A stretch of DNA of 64,000 bases from Patiria pectinifera (GCA_029964075.1 CM057130.1:3844001-3908000), one strand, 5' to 3'; positions 10,868 to 23,744 are shown, counted from the stretch's first letter. Numbers and translations: made by a program. The notes: a model not told the origin generated them from the letters alone.

Positions 10868-12020
10868 GTAATGTGGCTTTTTTATTAAATGCATTACTCC
10901 CTACTACCCGAAAGTGCACTGGCTGTTAACATGCCTTACACCGCCCCCAATAGGGGTGTGCATTTACGGGTGTAGTACAGGAACGGGGTACCCTACTAAA
11001 AAATAAATACGGAAAATAAATACGGGTGCCCGGGTAACTGTTAAAGAAACCCAAGCCATAAATTCAAATCTGGGATGTTGCTGTTCAGATTGTTCCAAAG
11101 GTTCGCACAATAATACTGACACATCGGTGCAGCAATACACCTAGATAGAGTGTTTACAGTGAGCTTTTTAGCTATGTGGTGAAAACTGCAACTTTTGCAA
11201 GCATCATAAAACGTGAAATTGGTTTTGGTTTTTCCATGTATCCTGTTTTTTTTTTCATTTTGAAAATGTTCCCACTGACTTTCGAAACCTTTCTGTTTCA
11301 TTGACTGAGAAGTTAATAAGTAATTTGCAAAGTTGGTTAAGGGTACCCAATTCCATAATCTGGAACCGGCTCCTGACATTAACTGTCGGGTACTCGGGTA
11401 CTCGGTTCCAATGCACAGTGTAATGTTCACTTTGTACGTCTATAGTTTCATGTCTTTCAAACTCAAACGCCGCTATCAGTTCTTTAGTTTACTCACAGTT
11501 TCACTTGTTTCACGCGTTCAGACCCCGATCGGCATCAATAATTCCTCAAGTCAACAGTTATCACAGTTCCACACGAGATTCATCAGATTGATGGAAACTA
11601 ACATTTAATCAACACAAGAGATCTTCAAGTAAAGAACTACAAATCTCATCTCCATTATCGTTGGATTCTTTCAAGTCTTAGCGATAGCGTAAACGTTAGG
11701 TAAAAGACGGTTTCAGACGTGCATCTTGTACTACTCCAATTTTCAGCTAGCACATGTACAAAATCGCCCCATAATCCTTTGCGAAAGCACGCTTCGTATG
11801 CAAATCACTTCTTCGGGTCAAAGGTGCAGAGCATTAAAGGTCACATGCAAATCGCTCAGTGTAAACAAAGAAAGGTCAAAATTAGCATATAAGACTGCTA
11901 AGAAAACTTGGAAACTACACACAGCCCTAGCCCCCAAACCGACCCAAGATCTTATAGCTTCATGGCTTCATCAAGAAGTCAATACAGTGTAATACAACGC
12001 ATTTACAAGTGTTAACGGGT
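10868..12020. other. Intron between domains 5 and 6, unannotated part
   Basis: Contains a loose inverted pair ('ggtacccaattccataatct' region near 11340 and 'ggggtaccctact' near 10985) and nothing recognised as coding. Confidence 0.35.
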
Positions 12021-12290
12021 CAATATGGAGCACCTGGTCCAGTGGTTGCAGTGTCCAACTCATGCAGGTTCAAACCCTGACTGGGACCATGGTGCTTGTG
12101 TTCTAGGGCAAGACACTTTACCACAATCGCCTCTCTCCACCCAGGAGTATAAATGGGTACCTGTGAAGGTAGAATCCAGATTGCTCTGATCTCGAGCTGC
12201 TGCCGAAAGAAATGGTCTCATAGCCTGATGAACAGGGGTAATAATTGTGAAGCGCTTTGAGACCTTTGGTATAGAAATATTCACATCAGT
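12021..12290 (+). mobile_element. tRNA-derived SINE
   Basis: A tRNA-like head with box A-like CTGGTCCAGTGG and box B GGTTCAAACCC is followed by a conserved body ('gggaccatggtgcttgtgtt', 'aggagtataaatgggtacct', 'gcgctttgagacc'). Relatives in the window: 36722-37012, 44640-44860, 49655-49945 and 55314-55720. Confidence 0.75.
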
Positions 12291-12722
12291 TGTTATTTCA
12301 TTATTCTTAGTTCAGTTTTGATTAAGCTTCCATAACATTCATTTCCATCCAAAGCAAAATAAAAACCAAAAAAGCACACTGCTGCGATCATGACAACCTG
12401 GAGCTTGATTGGGCATGACATTAGAAATTCGCACTGAAAATACTTGAAACACTGAAAATAAAGCGAAACACTGCCAATTTTAGTGGAACAAACGGCCCAA
12501 GAGTCAATGTGTTATTGTACAATTTTACTATGTATTTTTGGTCACATTACATTTTGTTTGTGAGTGTTGGTTGTATGGTTTGAAGCTTATCATGTAAATA
12601 TTTGAATTAAAAGTTTTTCTTTAAAACAGTTAGGACTTTAAAATTGAGTTTTGAATTATGGGGTGTGAAACATAGATAACTTCATAACGAAAACGATATT
12701 CAAATAATTGAGTTTGCCACTT

Positions 12723-13245
12723 AACAGTTGTTGACTGATGTGATGTGGGATATGACGTTTTGAACACCCGAGGGACGCATAGCGCCCGAGGCGAAGCCGA
12801 GGGTGCTATGCGTCCCCGAGGGTGTTCAAAACGTCATATCCCACATCACATCAGTCAACAACTGTTTTGTCATACCTCTGTCTTGATGATGTGTTTTACT
12901 TGTTTTTCTAAGGGGAATTAAGGGTGGCAAACTGAACATAATCGTAATGCCGCTCGTCGCTGGCCGCCAAATTAAAGTAAGTATCGTCTGCAAATGCCTG
13001 CTCCCTCACTGCTATACATTATATTGTGGAACGTGAAAGTAATGCGGGGTACCAGTGAGTACAAGTATATAGTCTGGTTTAAACGCGGTCCGCGCATAAT
13101 GGTTTGGACTGTGGGGCGGGGACTAGTCTACATGCATGTGATATCACAATGTGATATACAACGGGAGTGTGCCATGCATAATTATCGCCCGGTCAGGTGA
13201 TCGTCCTGGGCCAATGAAAATACAGTATAAAGACAGGGGTATGAC
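12723..13245 (-). mobile_element. MITE-like composite, copy 3 (inverted)
   Basis: The palindrome (12723-12866) comes first, then GTCATACCTCTGTCTT, an interior that is the reverse complement of about 90-360, and AAGACAGGGGTATGAC at 13230-13245. It lies in the intron between domains 5 and 6. Confidence 0.75.
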
Positions 13246-13429
13246 AAATATTTTTATTTTATCAAGTTTTGTAACTGTTCCAGTTTTGTGACTTTTTCCA
13301 TATTCATATCCAGGGTCTCCAGAGAGAGTACAGTTCATTAAAAACTGACGGGGTTACCCCAGTTAGAATAATAGGAAATGAATCAGTTGATAAATCGTTG
13401 AAATCTTGCATTTGAAACCAATGTTACAG

Positions 13430-13678
13430 CTGTCGCTGCTCCAGTCGAGGTCATCTTCCGTGAGGTCACGACGACCTCCATTGAGTTCACCTGGGGAGAG
13501 GTGACCGGCAACACTCAGAACTACGTCTATCAAATCGTGCCTTCCGCCGGTGCCAACGTGGGCGTGGTGGGTCCCAACGCTGTACGCATCGGCAGCTTTA
13601 CTGGTCTAAGGCCGGGAAGTCTCTACAACGTCACTGTCATGGCTGGCAGTCTGTCAAATCCGGGCAGCGTCCGGACCT
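13430..13678 (+). CDS. FN3 domain 6 (type A), whole-domain exon
   Basis: Acceptor ttacag ends at 13429 and donor gtaagt starts at 13679; 249 nt, phase 1-1. Core 'VTTTSIEFTWGEV', 'LRPGSLYNVTVMAGS', ending 'GSVRT'. 'NVT' is a possible N-glycosylation site. Confidence 0.88.
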
Positions 13679-14482
13679 GTAAGTCTTTCACCAAGGATTT
13701 AGTCCATTTTATGACTTTTTGTCAAATCATGCTCTTCTAGGAATAAGATTAGTTTGATTTTCAATGGTGTATCATGGGGAAGGGTAACTGAGGTGGCTGA
13801 GGGCCCCCAGCCTTAGTGACACTACTCCCCTCCCTCCCCACCCCTCCCTTGGCCATCCCCCTCCCCTATGCCACAGCTAGCACCCCCGGCCTAGTGTCAC
13901 CTGATGTCAAAAAGTGGCCAGCCGTGTCCTCCACCACACGTTTTTTGTGTGTGAATCTCCCCACACTTTTAGATATTTTTGGCAGAGATTTTTTTTAAAA
14001 TTGTATTTCTCCCTTTGCAACTTAGCTGAAGTATCTCCCCATAATCCCTTCCCCTATACCACAAAAGCACCCTCCCAAGTAATGTCACCTAGTATCAGAT
14101 CGTGTCCAGTCCTGTCCGTAAAGGCCAATCCGGACATGCTGTCTATTCTATAACGAAGGCCCCCTTCAATGGCGAAAGCATTGTGCTAGCTATTGTTCAG
14201 ATAGTCTGTCACGGGCAGTTGCCTTGTGCAATGGCGTGTACAATGGTTTTCTCCATTGGCGGGGGCCTCGTGAGTGCACAGTGATCACATGCCTGAATTC
14301 AACTATTGAATAAGTGCCCAAAAAAGTTGTCCCCTGATTCCCCCTATATTTTAAAACCTCCCCCGCTATAAGGGCCGTTTCACTCGAGACAGTCTACTGA
14401 CAACTTGTTCCACACAATCTCAAAGATTGTTCTGAGGTATTTTCCATAAACTGCTGGAAAAAATGGACTTTATTCAACAATA

Positions 14483-14880
14483 TTGGGTTATGCCCTTCAC
14501 TGACTCATTTGAAAAAAATAAAAACTATATACTCAGTGTTGTCCGGAGTGAAGAAATCACTCGGGTGGGACTCCAACCCACGACCTCCTGCTTACTAGTG
14601 CAGACGTCTTACCACTCGACCACCGAGCTTGCCGGGGTCGGCTGGTTGGTTGGAATCTGATATAGCAGCAGGTACCACAACCAAACTATTCATGAGATGG
14701 AATTTGCTTCGGTGTGATATAAATTCAATTTTCGGTTTTTGCCCTTCATCGACACATTTTTCTTATAAACACTGTATACTCGGTGTTGTTCCGAGTGATT
14801 TGTTTTCTCACAATCACTTGGAACAACACTGAGTATACAGTGTTTATAAAAGAAAATGTGTCAGTGAAGGACAAAACCCA
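14483..14880 (-). mobile_element. Fold-back element carrying a tRNA-like segment
   Basis: Ends TGGGTTATGCCCTTCACTGA and TCAGTGAAGGACAAAACCCA are inverted. A second palindrome around ACTCGGTGTTGTTCCGAGTG lies at about 14770-14845. On the minus strand 14561-14632 looks tRNA-like (GGTCGAGTGGTAAGACG as box A, GGTTGGAGTCC as box B). A related tRNA-like piece is at 63497-63550. Confidence 0.65.
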
Positions 14881-15078
14881 ATTTTGAATTTACATCACCC
14901 CGACGCAAATTCCATCTTATGTTCTTTCCGAGGGTTCCTTCGACTTGCAGCGCATTTGGTTGCCTCCAAGTTGCCTGCGGAAATTAACTTGTATGTCTTG
15001 ATCCTCAGAAATGTCTGGAAGACAGTGTTACCCAATATTTTCAGCATTACTTTTATTAATTTTTATTTATTTTTGTAG

Positions 15079-15363
15079 TGCCAGCCCCACCAGCAGGCGT
15101 CTTTAGATTTGGTGAGACGACAACCTCCATCGCATTCACGTGGAACGAGCCAGCAGTAGACTCGGAGTTTGACTCCTACAAGATCACATACAACATCGGC
15201 GACGGCCCCGTCCTGAACGAAATCTACGTCACCAGGGAGGTGGACAGCTTTACCCTAGAAAATCTGCTCCCGGCCGTTGAGTACAATATTGAAGTATTCG
15301 CAAGCTCCGGAACTGGCCTGTTGAGAACAATCAGCGTACCGGCCACCCTTACTACTAGCACCA
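15079..15363 (+). CDS. FN3 domain 7 (type B), whole-domain exon
   Basis: Acceptor ttgtag ends at 15078 and donor gtaagt starts at 15364; 285 nt, phase 1-1. Core 'TTTSIAFTWNEPAVDSEFDS' and 'LLPAVEYNIEVFASSGTG', with the type B ending 'TLTTST'. Confidence 0.9.
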
Positions 15364-15451
15364 GTAAGTGCAAGGGCTTGATCTTTAGCATACTCCAGTT
15401 ATACTTGTTTTAATTTTTTAGTAATTCACTATTCATAAACACCTAAGACAG

Positions 15452-16105
15452 TTTACCCATTCCAATTGGTTGAGAGCCCATCACGTTGGAAGTTTTGATA
15501 AAAAAAGGACTGGTTTTAAACACTTTTTTTCTGGTGTCACATGAAATTTAGACTCCAATGAAATCTGGTCTCTTTTACCATTCTATTGCTTGAACCCTCA
15601 CACGTGACCTGTGCGGGAAATCCTTTCAAGGAGTTTGCACAGTATTCTACAGTCGCTGTCCTAATTATCTTCATTAAGGCATCCGCAATACTAACCAATG
15701 AGTCCGTATTTCATAGGGTTCTTAATTCACATTACACCCGCACTGCTGTGTTCTGCGCCACATTGCGCAATCTTCATATAAGTGGATTTTTAGTGCTACT
15801 CGCATGCGAGGCACATGCCATAAACATAGCTGTAGGAGTGTTTCACAAATTAAACTCGTTGAACAAAATCATTGGACATTTGTCATTCTTGACTTGTTTT
15901 GACCTTTTGACTGAAAGGTATTTATGAATGGGAATAAATCTGTGCTTGGCCGGTATTAAACAAGTACGTTTAAATCCGGCTAGGAGCCTGGTTACCGATA
16001 AGGGCCATCACTTTCGGCTCCGGCCATTATCTGTGTCCATGTTCCTAGCCGGTGAACTTGTTTAAAACAGGCCAAGCACACATTTATTCCCGTTCATAAT
16101 TTTCT
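15452..16105 (+). mobile_element. TIR element, copy 2 of the same family
   Basis: Starts with CATTCCAATTGGTTGAGAGC and shares 'tttatgaatgggaataaat' and 'tgcttgg' with copy 1. It has its own palindrome (about 15945-16090, 'gtgcttggccggt' against 'aggccaagcac'). The right terminus differs from copy 1. A fragment of the family is also at 44893-44948, inverted. Confidence 0.65.
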
Positions 16106-16763
16106 TTTTTTAAATCAAATCATTTCAAAAATTTCAGCTGTTTCTAAAATGCTCATTTTCCACGAGAGATACACACGATGGAACTTGAACGATTTCTGAA
16201 ACTTTTTTCAATTTCAAGCATCGTGAACAGCAATTGGCAACTTACGTTTTAATTCTTTAACCAGTTGAACCTCCATTACACACAACAATTAAGTAGGACA
16301 CAGATCACCTTGTTCAGTTTTAGTGCTGCATAGGTATGCAGAGGGCCATTATATTAAGTTAGGATCCAAAGTGTGACATTTTTTTCTGTCCCCGTCACCT
16401 GGGACGTAATTTGCCACACAAGTATCATGGAGAATGACTTTAAACTTTATTTTTTAAAATTTGTTAGGAAGGTAGTTCTCAATTCATAATCACTCTTGGA
16501 GGACGACTGCACGAAGGAGTGCATCAAAATTATAAAAAAAATAGATTTCAGATGCAACAGAAACAGGAAAAAAGTAGACACCAAATTTGTATAAATTCTA
16601 TTAGAGTGGAAAATGAGCATTTCAGAAACAGAAAATCAGTGACCCTAAAAATTGGCGGGAGCTGGATTTGAAGCAGTTACTGCTGGAACATCGTACAAAC
16701 GCTCTATTAAACTGGGGACTTTTAATAATCAGTTTCTCTGCGTCTACACTTTCTTCTGAACAG

Positions 16764-17018
16764 CTGCCCCAGATCCAGGAGTCATCGTGATCCTGTCAGT
16801 CGACACGACCTCCATCAGGGCCTCCTGGGGCGCGGCCGACAGTGTCCCTGGTTTCACCAGCTACGCAGTCAGCATCGACGAACCCAGTGCAGTCATGGCC
16901 ATAGATCCCAATCAGCGATTGGCTACTTTCTCGAACCTTGTTCCTGGGGAGCTATACAACATCAGCTTAGTCGTGCTGACCAACACCGGCATTATGACTT
17001 CGATGCTGCAGAGGACAA
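16764..17018 (+). CDS. FN3 domain 8 (type A), whole-domain exon
   Basis: Acceptor gaacag ends at 16763 and donor gtatgc starts at 17019; 255 nt, phase 1-1. Core 'DTTSIRASWGAADSVPGFTS', 'FSNLVPGELYNISLVVL', ending 'LQRT'. 'NIS' is a possible N-glycosylation site. Confidence 0.88.
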
Positions 17019-17224
17019 GTATGCAGAAAGGAAAATAGATTTGAGATTATGGAGATGTATTACATAAACCCTTGAACGTGTGAAGTAAATTTTTTTGCTA
17101 GATTGAGGTTTAAGTAAGACATCTCTGTTTTGTAGGTCTCAGAGGGAACCAGCTGACATTGTAAGTCTTCCTTGTCATGGACTAACTCACTAACTGTCAC
17201 GTGTGAATTGGACTGGTTGCCTAT

Positions 17225-17570
17225 TGCAGTGACTGACAGTCATGCACACAGCAGCCGGTTTCGCAAAACATTACGCAATGGCGCACGCAACTCCGCTTGC
17301 ACCACAATTTAATGCGTAAGCTGCGCAACATTTCATGCCGTGCAACATTTCACTTTATATGACCCAGTTCCCGAAAGTCTCATAGTGCGTAAGTCTGCGA
17401 CTCGCGCAATAAATTATGGCGTAACTTGCGCATTCATTTTAGGTGGTGTAAGTTGTGGCGTAGCAACTGAAAATGACATATTTTACCACCAAATCGTGAT
17501 CATCGTGGAGCATGTTATTGCACAGCTTATGGATACAAGACACTCACGGCTTCTTCTCAAGTGATCAGTT
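17225..17570 (+). repeat. Dispersed repeat shared with 27480-27720
   Basis: 'aaattatggcgtaacttgcg', 'cattttaggtggtgtaagtt' and 'catattttaccaccaaatcg' recur at 27576-27660 with few changes. Many GCGCAAN/TTGCGC motifs suggest an imperfect fold-back. It is in the intron between domains 8 and 9; no coding sense. Confidence 0.55.
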
Positions 17571-17862
17571 TGTAGATTTATTCAAAAAGTAAAAGTGTTT
17601 ATTATTTGTGTAAAAGATTCTGCACGAATTTATCCTACCAAAATTTTGTGCATATTTTTTTTTTCACTCTTATCTCAAAAGGGCGCCTTTGGCTTTATGT
17701 CAAGTGTGCATAGTTTTGATTACACCAAGCGTGACCTTTTTATATCAGATCAAAGAGTATATTAGGTCAAGTAATAGTGCAAGAAACTATTAAAACAAAT
17801 GTCAAAAAACGTAAAAATTCAGAATTGTTTTTCACGATGGCTCGTTTCTTGACCTTTTTCAG

Positions 17863-18144
17863 TTCCCAACGCACCAGCCTTTGTCTTCCCTCAATCCTCT
17901 GACGCCGTGTCGGTAACACTCGTGTGGAACGCTGGTAGCGGTGTTTTCAGTGGCTACCAAGTATCTTACAAGGAGGTCGGATCCCTGCTATCCAACCCAG
18001 CTGGTTCCACCCCTAAGACGGTCACACAGCTGAGGGTGACCGGTCTCCTGCCCGCCACCCCCTATGAGTTCTATGTGGTGATGGTGTCGGGAACCGATGC
18101 CTTGCAAGAGATCAGCGCACCAGCTAATGTCAGTGCATCAACAG
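17863..18144 (+). CDS. FN3 domain 9 (type B), whole-domain exon
   Basis: Acceptor tttcag ends at 17862 and donor gtttgt starts at 18145; 282 nt, phase 1-1. Core 'AVSVTLVWNAGSGVFSGYQV', 'LLPATPYEFYVVMVSG', with type B ending 'NVSAST', whose NVS is also a possible glycosylation site. Confidence 0.88.
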
Positions 18145-18462
18145 GTTTGTGAAAAAAAGTGGTTTCTAATTCTTGAACAAATGGTTATTCTATTTATGGT
18201 CAAAGAATAATAAAAAAAATAGTTCTAGCAAATGTTTCAGAATTATTCTTTCAATGACTGAATTTCTTTATTGACTGAATTTCTTTATTGTTTATTCAAT
18301 AATGTCTGAGAGGTTTTGAGAAAGAAAAACACCCAAGCTTTACTCACAATCTCAAGTGCCGAAACTCAGAAAAATATTAAAGTTAACATTTTCTAATGCA
18401 AAATGCCTCCAAATGTCAAGTTTCCTTTCATTGAATTGCAAAGACTTCATTCAATCTTTTAG

Positions 18463-18723
18463 TGACTGTGGATGTGGGAACCATCTTGGTCCGATCCCAG
18501 ACCTCCAACAGTGTCTCCTTGGTATGGGGTGGGATCCCCGGCATGGCACCAGACTATCAGCTGAACCTGTTCCAGACCAGCACCGGAGCCCTGATCAACT
18601 CCCTCCAGAATCTAGAGATCGCTTCGGCCGAGTTTGGCTCCTTAGTACCGGCCACGGAATACCGGGTAGAGCTGACCTATACGGGCGCTTCCCAACCAGT
18701 ACACGTCCGTCATATTCGAACAA
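18463..18723 (+). CDS. FN3 domain 10 (type A), whole-domain exon
   Basis: Acceptor ttttag ends at 18462 and donor gtaggt starts at 18724; 261 nt, phase 1-1. Core 'SVSLVWGGIPGMAPDYQLNL', 'LVPATEYRVELTYTG', ending 'RHIRT' exactly as domain 2 does. The preceding intron is only 318 nt, the shortest in the gene. Confidence 0.87.
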
Positions 18724-19422
18724 GTAGGTCCCTCTCTTTAACAAATTATTTGTTGGTACCTTTAACCAGTTCGCGTCGGAGGCTGTGATAACACGCACTG
18801 GCTGTTTTTGTACACAGGCACGGCTGACGGATTAAGACGTCAAGATTGCATCGACTTGCCTCCGGGTCTAAACATGCTAATCCCTTGCGCCTTTCGCACA
18901 CACACACAAAGTCCGTCCGTCTTTGTGTTGTAACGTGTACATGGGTGGCTTTACGATTGAGGGGGACACACAAAGGGAGAACAAAAGATCCTTTCAGTCC
19001 TTGAGCGTTGGGTCTTTTGTTGAAAATGGTCCTCGATCGTAAAGTTATGTGCTAAGTCTACGGGAGAGTGTGATATATTTTTAAATGGACAAAGCGTTGT
19101 CCTCAGGCGTATGTAGAAATTCAGTTCTGTGTGTGTCTGTACATGTGTTCCATTTTGGTTAATAGTTTAACTGTTCAGTGCTGTCAAATAAAAAGTCAGA
19201 CTTCAATCTCGACCAAACTTGGTGACAATGATATTTTGGTAGTGGGACTTCAGATGACTTGATACATTTGAGGTCAAAGCTCATCTAGGGGCAAATGAGG
19301 TCATTGTTGATATTGGTAAGGTCAGCTGAAAAGTGTGCTTCCAAATTTACTGTATAAATACTGCCAGCATGCCCGGGGGATCGCACAAGTTTAACTCGCC
19401 TTTTTAAAAAAAAAATATTTAG
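18724..19422. other. Intron between domains 10 and 11
   Basis: Holds a small inverted pair (CTTTACGATTGAGG at 18950 and CCTCGATCGTAAAG at about 19030). Otherwise featureless. Confidence 0.4.
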
Positions 19423-19719
19423 ACCCAGCCAACCCCTCCGGCATCAACTCTATCGCCGTGACCACCACCTCCATTGAAGTCTCCTGGATAGCGCCTGTGG
19501 GCGATTTCAGCTACTACGAGATCTTCATCACTAACGAACAAGGAGAGGAATCGCTGGCCGGTCGCGTCAATCGCGACGAGGACAAGCGTTATCGCTTCGA
19601 GATGCTGAACCCCGACTCGGACTACGAGATCGAAGTGGTCGCTGTTCTCCAGTCCAGCGCTGACCCGATGTTTGACCAACAGCGGAACGATGACAGAGTC
19701 TCTCGATCTTTCCACACCG
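19423..19719 (+). CDS. FN3 domain 11 (type B), whole-domain exon
   Basis: Acceptor tttag ends at 19422 and donor gttagt starts at 19720; 297 nt, phase 1-1. Core 'VTTTSIEVSWIAPVGDFSYY', 'LNPDSDYEIEVVAVL'. The FG loop is long and charged ('DQQRNDDRVSR') and the exon ends 'SFHT', so it is a variant of type B, like domain 3. Confidence 0.88.
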
Positions 19720-20113
19720 GTTAGTAGTCAGTTTTGTGTCGCCTAAACAAAGATTTGGGGGACACTTTTGCAAACATTTATTAGAAAGGCTGATTAAGCA
19801 CACACAAAATTGCCAGGCATAGAATATAATTGCCGAGGAAAAACTCTTAACTGCTTATTTGTTCTCGGCTCATAACTGCTATTAAGCACCAAGTTTGCTT
19901 TGAAATAATTTCTGCTTAATAGCTTCACGAAACTTGGCCCATTTTAGGGCGGCAGAGACTGGGTCTTTAACTCTTTGCATACAACAAACCAGCATAAATT
20001 TCTTAAAAGCTGGTACGTCTATTGAAAATCACAGTGCATTGTTTGCATTTCATCTAAATACTGCTATTAATTTGTCCTCAAATGCGTCAATAATGTCATT
20101 TTTTGAACTCCAG

Positions 20114-20404
20114 ATCAAGTACCCAGCGGCCAAATCATCGTCCAGAATGTCAGCACCACCGCTATGACCATCCTCTGGGCCGAGATTCCAAATGACAGTG
20201 TAAGCGGCTACTTCGTCTTCGTCTGGCCGGCCAACGAAACTCGGCCGATGTTTACCAACATCTTCATTCCACGAGGCGCTACGCAGTCCACTGCCTCGTA
20301 CTCTGCCCTTAATCTGGTACCCGGCAGGTTGTATGATATCCGCATTGAGATCATACCAGGCAGTATTGTCGACCCGAGTATTCTGACCGGACAGCAACGC
20401 ACTC
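20114..20404 (+). CDS. FN3 domain 12 (type A), whole-domain exon
   Basis: Acceptor tccag ends at 20113 and donor gtgagt starts at 20405; 291 nt, phase 1-1. Core 'STTAMTILWAEIPNDSVSGY', 'LVPGRLYDIRIEIIPGS', ending 'GQQRT'. The 4.1-kb intron that follows holds a 145-bp tandem-repeat element. Confidence 0.88.
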
Positions 20405-20756
20405 GTGAGTTTGCCTCGTACATAATCAGTGTTGTAATTCAGTCAATCTCACGTCAATCCTAAAGTCAAATCACAAGTCAGTTTAAAAGTAACAGGGGAT
20501 GTACAGTGACCACAGAATGCCTTTGTAAGAGGTAAATTAGAAAGCTTGTCACGTCACTTGAGACTGGATGACTTGTGATTGACCTGTTGTCAAATGTGAC
20601 TCTATTACAACTGCCCAAAAAATTAACTTCCTTAAAGAAAGAAAATCTGTTCACGTTCCGCTCAGTCCCGCACAGGCTTACTACGTCCGAGTTTCCTTCA
20701 ACCAAGTGCCAGGTGGAGACTTTCAAAAGCGATATAAAACACATACGTGAGGGTTT

Positions 20757-22124
20757 TTTTATGCCCCGCGGCGAAGCCGAAGGGGCATACTGTTTCCGCC
20801 TTGTCCTTCCGTGGGTGGGTGTGTGTGTGTGTGGGTGTGTTAGTGGGTGCGTGGGTGCGTGGGTGGGTGTGTGTGTGTGTGTGTGCGTGCGTGTGTGTGT
20901 GTGTGTGTCCGGACAAATCTTGTCAGCGCGATAACTTGAGAAATTCTTAACATATGAACTTCAAATTTGGTTTGTGGATTGTTCTTGGTAATCCTAGGAA
21001 GCCTTTTGCATTTGGGGCCAAAAGGCCAAAGGTCAAGTTCACAGTGGCTAAAACAATAAAAATCTTGTCAGCGCCATAACTTGAGAAATACTTAACATAT
21101 GAACTTAAAATTTGGTTTGTGGATTGTTCTTGGTAATCCTAAGAAGCCTTTCGCATTTGGGGCCAAAAGGCCAAGGTCAAGTTCACAGTGGCTAAAACAA
21201 TAGAAATCTTGTCAGCGCGATAACTTGAGAAATACTAAACATGTGAACTTCAAATTTGGTTTGTGGATTGTTCTTGGCAATCCTAAGAAGCCTTTTGCAT
21301 TTGGGGCCAAAAGGCAAAAGGTCAAGTTCACAGTGGCTAAAACAATAGAAATCTTGTCAGCGCGATAACTTGAGAAATACTATACATGTGAACTTCAAAT
21401 TTGGTTTGTGGATTGTTCTTGGCAATCCTAAGAAGCCTTTTGCATTTGGGGCCAAAAGGCAAAAGGTCAAGTTCACAGTGGCTAAAACAATAGAAATCTT
21501 GTCAGCGCGATAACTTGAGAAATACTTTACAACTTCAAATTTGGTTTGTGGATTGTTCTTAGCAATCCTAAGAAGCCTATTGCATTTGGGGCCAAAAGGT
21601 CAAGGGTCAAGTTCACAGTGGCTAAAACAATAGAAATCTTGTCAGCGCGATAACTTGAGAAATACTATACATGTGAACTTCAAATTTGGTTTGTGGATTG
21701 TTCTTGGCAATCCTAAGAAGCCTTTTGCATTTGGGGCCAAAAGGCAAAAGGTCAAGTTCACAGTGGCTAAAACAATAGAAATCTTGTCAGCGCGATAACT
21801 TGAGAAATACTTTACAACTTCAAATTTGGTTTGTGGATTGTTCTTGGTAATCCTAAGAAGCCTATTGAATTTGGGGCCAAAAGGTCAAGGGTCAAGTTCA
21901 CAGTGGCTTAAACAATAGAAATCTTGTATTTATTCTGAGATTATAGGGATTAGGGATTAATTCATATAAAACCTACAGAAGACACTAATGCTGTCAGTGA
22001 ACGTTCCATGTGACCAAGGTACATACATGTAAGTTGATGTTAAAAGAGTGGTGTTATGTCATGGGAACAGTCACGGTTGCGGGGCATTTGTGTTTGTAAA
22101 CACACCTGACTTGTTTATAATTGA
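20757..22124 (+). mobile_element. ATGCCCCGCGGCGAAGCC element with 145-bp tandem units, copy 1
   Basis: Starts with a hairpin (ATGCCCCGCGGCGAAGCCGA then AGGGGCAT) and a GT-rich microsatellite (20813-20910). About six or seven units of 145 bp (ATCTTGTCAGCGCGATAACT, CAAATTTGGTTTGTGGATTG) follow. The 3' module contains GTCACGGTTGCGGGGCATTT and ends CACACCTGACTTGTTT. The same layout is at 31306-34200, and a solo 3' end at 42359-42440. Superfamily not recognised. Confidence 0.75.
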
Positions 22125-23744
22125 GGTCACATGGTATGATGACCTACATCATACTTGAAGATTACTTGTGACTGCCAGCATGAAACCAGTCACTTGGGTC
22201 ATGTTTGGAAAAGCCATTGATATAAACTTTCCAATGGTGTATAAAATATGGGAATCAGACAAAATCTGACAGCGTTATAGGTATTTTTCAATTCCCATAT
22301 TTTAGGTCTCAGGAACTTGAAAATAGAATCAAGGAATTTATTGTTCAAGTTTCCCAAATGAGTTCCTTATGAAATTTATCATTTTTCAATACCCATTTTT
22401 AGGAAACTTACAAATTCACTTAATTTGGAAGTGAAGTATATTAATTATTATATTATTTTGATATATTATATCTTCTAATGCCTAAATCTGAATAAAGGCA
22501 ACAGTTTTTGCTCAACTATACATTATAGTAGGCCGTGGGCCAAAGCCTGTAACGTGCAGTTTCGTCTTACGTTTTTGTGGCAACTTAATTTCTCGGTTAT
22601 AAGTAGTTTGGAACATTTGAATTGATATTTGACAGTGTGCACATCACATCGTTTGCACAAATTAGAAATAAAGGGGACTGTTTCCCCAATGTAACTGTAC
22701 CACATGATAACGATCGCAATGCATAGCTGCCATTGCATACTAGCCTCGCCTCCATGGGCGTGTGTGCATTCCTCCATCAACCCCTGGCCGTGGGGAATAT
22801 GTAAGCGGTGACGCTGACTGGCTAAAACAGAGTGTGCTGTGCGGATACTTCGAAGTCTGCGCGCATTTTTTGCTCATGCATTATCTCCTACACGTCAAGT
22901 AACATACAATTTTTTTTCAAGACTGCACGAAGCCTTTTCGATTTGGATTCCGGAAGCCCATTTTTATGCCCCCAAAACATGTATTCTGGGTAAAGAAATG
23001 GAGAAAAAATAGTATGTCACTTATTTACTTGTAACTGAATGACTTGTGATTTACTTGTGATTGATTTGTGTCGTAAAGGGATGACAGAGGTACATAAATT
23101 TAATATAAATCCTTATAACACCACGTCAAAATCTCATCATGCTCATGTTTGAAAGGATCGATTCTACAAGAAAAATTCAAGTACCGTGTCAAGCGTTAAA
23201 TAATGAAATATATTATCCATCATGGGCGTCACGAGGGCCCCCCCCCCAAAAAAAAAATTGTTTGTCCCCCTCTAGAAAAAATCCTGGCGACGCCCATGGT
23301 ATTCATGCCGACTTCCTATGTATCTGGTGTGTCAAATTTGAAAGCATTTGAACTTAAAACATAGAAGTTATGGCAAAAATACTTTTTTTTATCAAAAATG
23401 GGAAAATAATGAAGAAAAAATGTCGTCATAACTTTAATGTGCAATTGGGGCCAATGTGAACAGCCAGATTCAGATTCAGCACTATTGAATCAGTAAAGTT
23501 GACCTTATTGCAAGCTGACACCAAAAAGTTAAGACGAACCTCAACTTTTAGATCTGATACACATTTTGGCCCATGGCCTATAGGCTGTATTTCAAAATAT
23601 GGCCATGTGACTTTCAACTGGTTTGTGCTGAAGAGTCTAAAAAATATTTAAAAAAAATTCTAAGGACTTAATATTTGTGGGAAATTACAAACTTTAACAA
23701 AAATTTTACAAACAATTTTTTTTTATCTGATTGAAATTTTTGTA
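22125..23744. other. Intron between domains 12 and 13, unannotated part
   Basis: A/T-rich. It includes isolated 'gaatgacttgtgatttactt' (about 23037), a stray unit of the minisatellite family, and C/A homopolymers near 23240. No exon seen. Confidence 0.4.

Noticed and set aside
14561-14632. tRNA gene on the minus strand
   Set aside because: Box A and B are present, but the acceptor stem has mismatches, the anticodon loop is 8 nt, and the segment lies inside a fold-back repeat.
18356-18727. Alternative frame of the domain 10 exon giving 123 codons
   Set aside because: It shadows the FN3 exon 18463-18723; only the FN3 frame carries the conserved domain residues and compatible phases.
20747-20950. 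ORF 'MRVFLCPAAKPKG...' and equivalents at 31272
   Set aside because: They are created by the ATGCCCC hairpin and GT microsatellite of a repeated element and occur in all frames.
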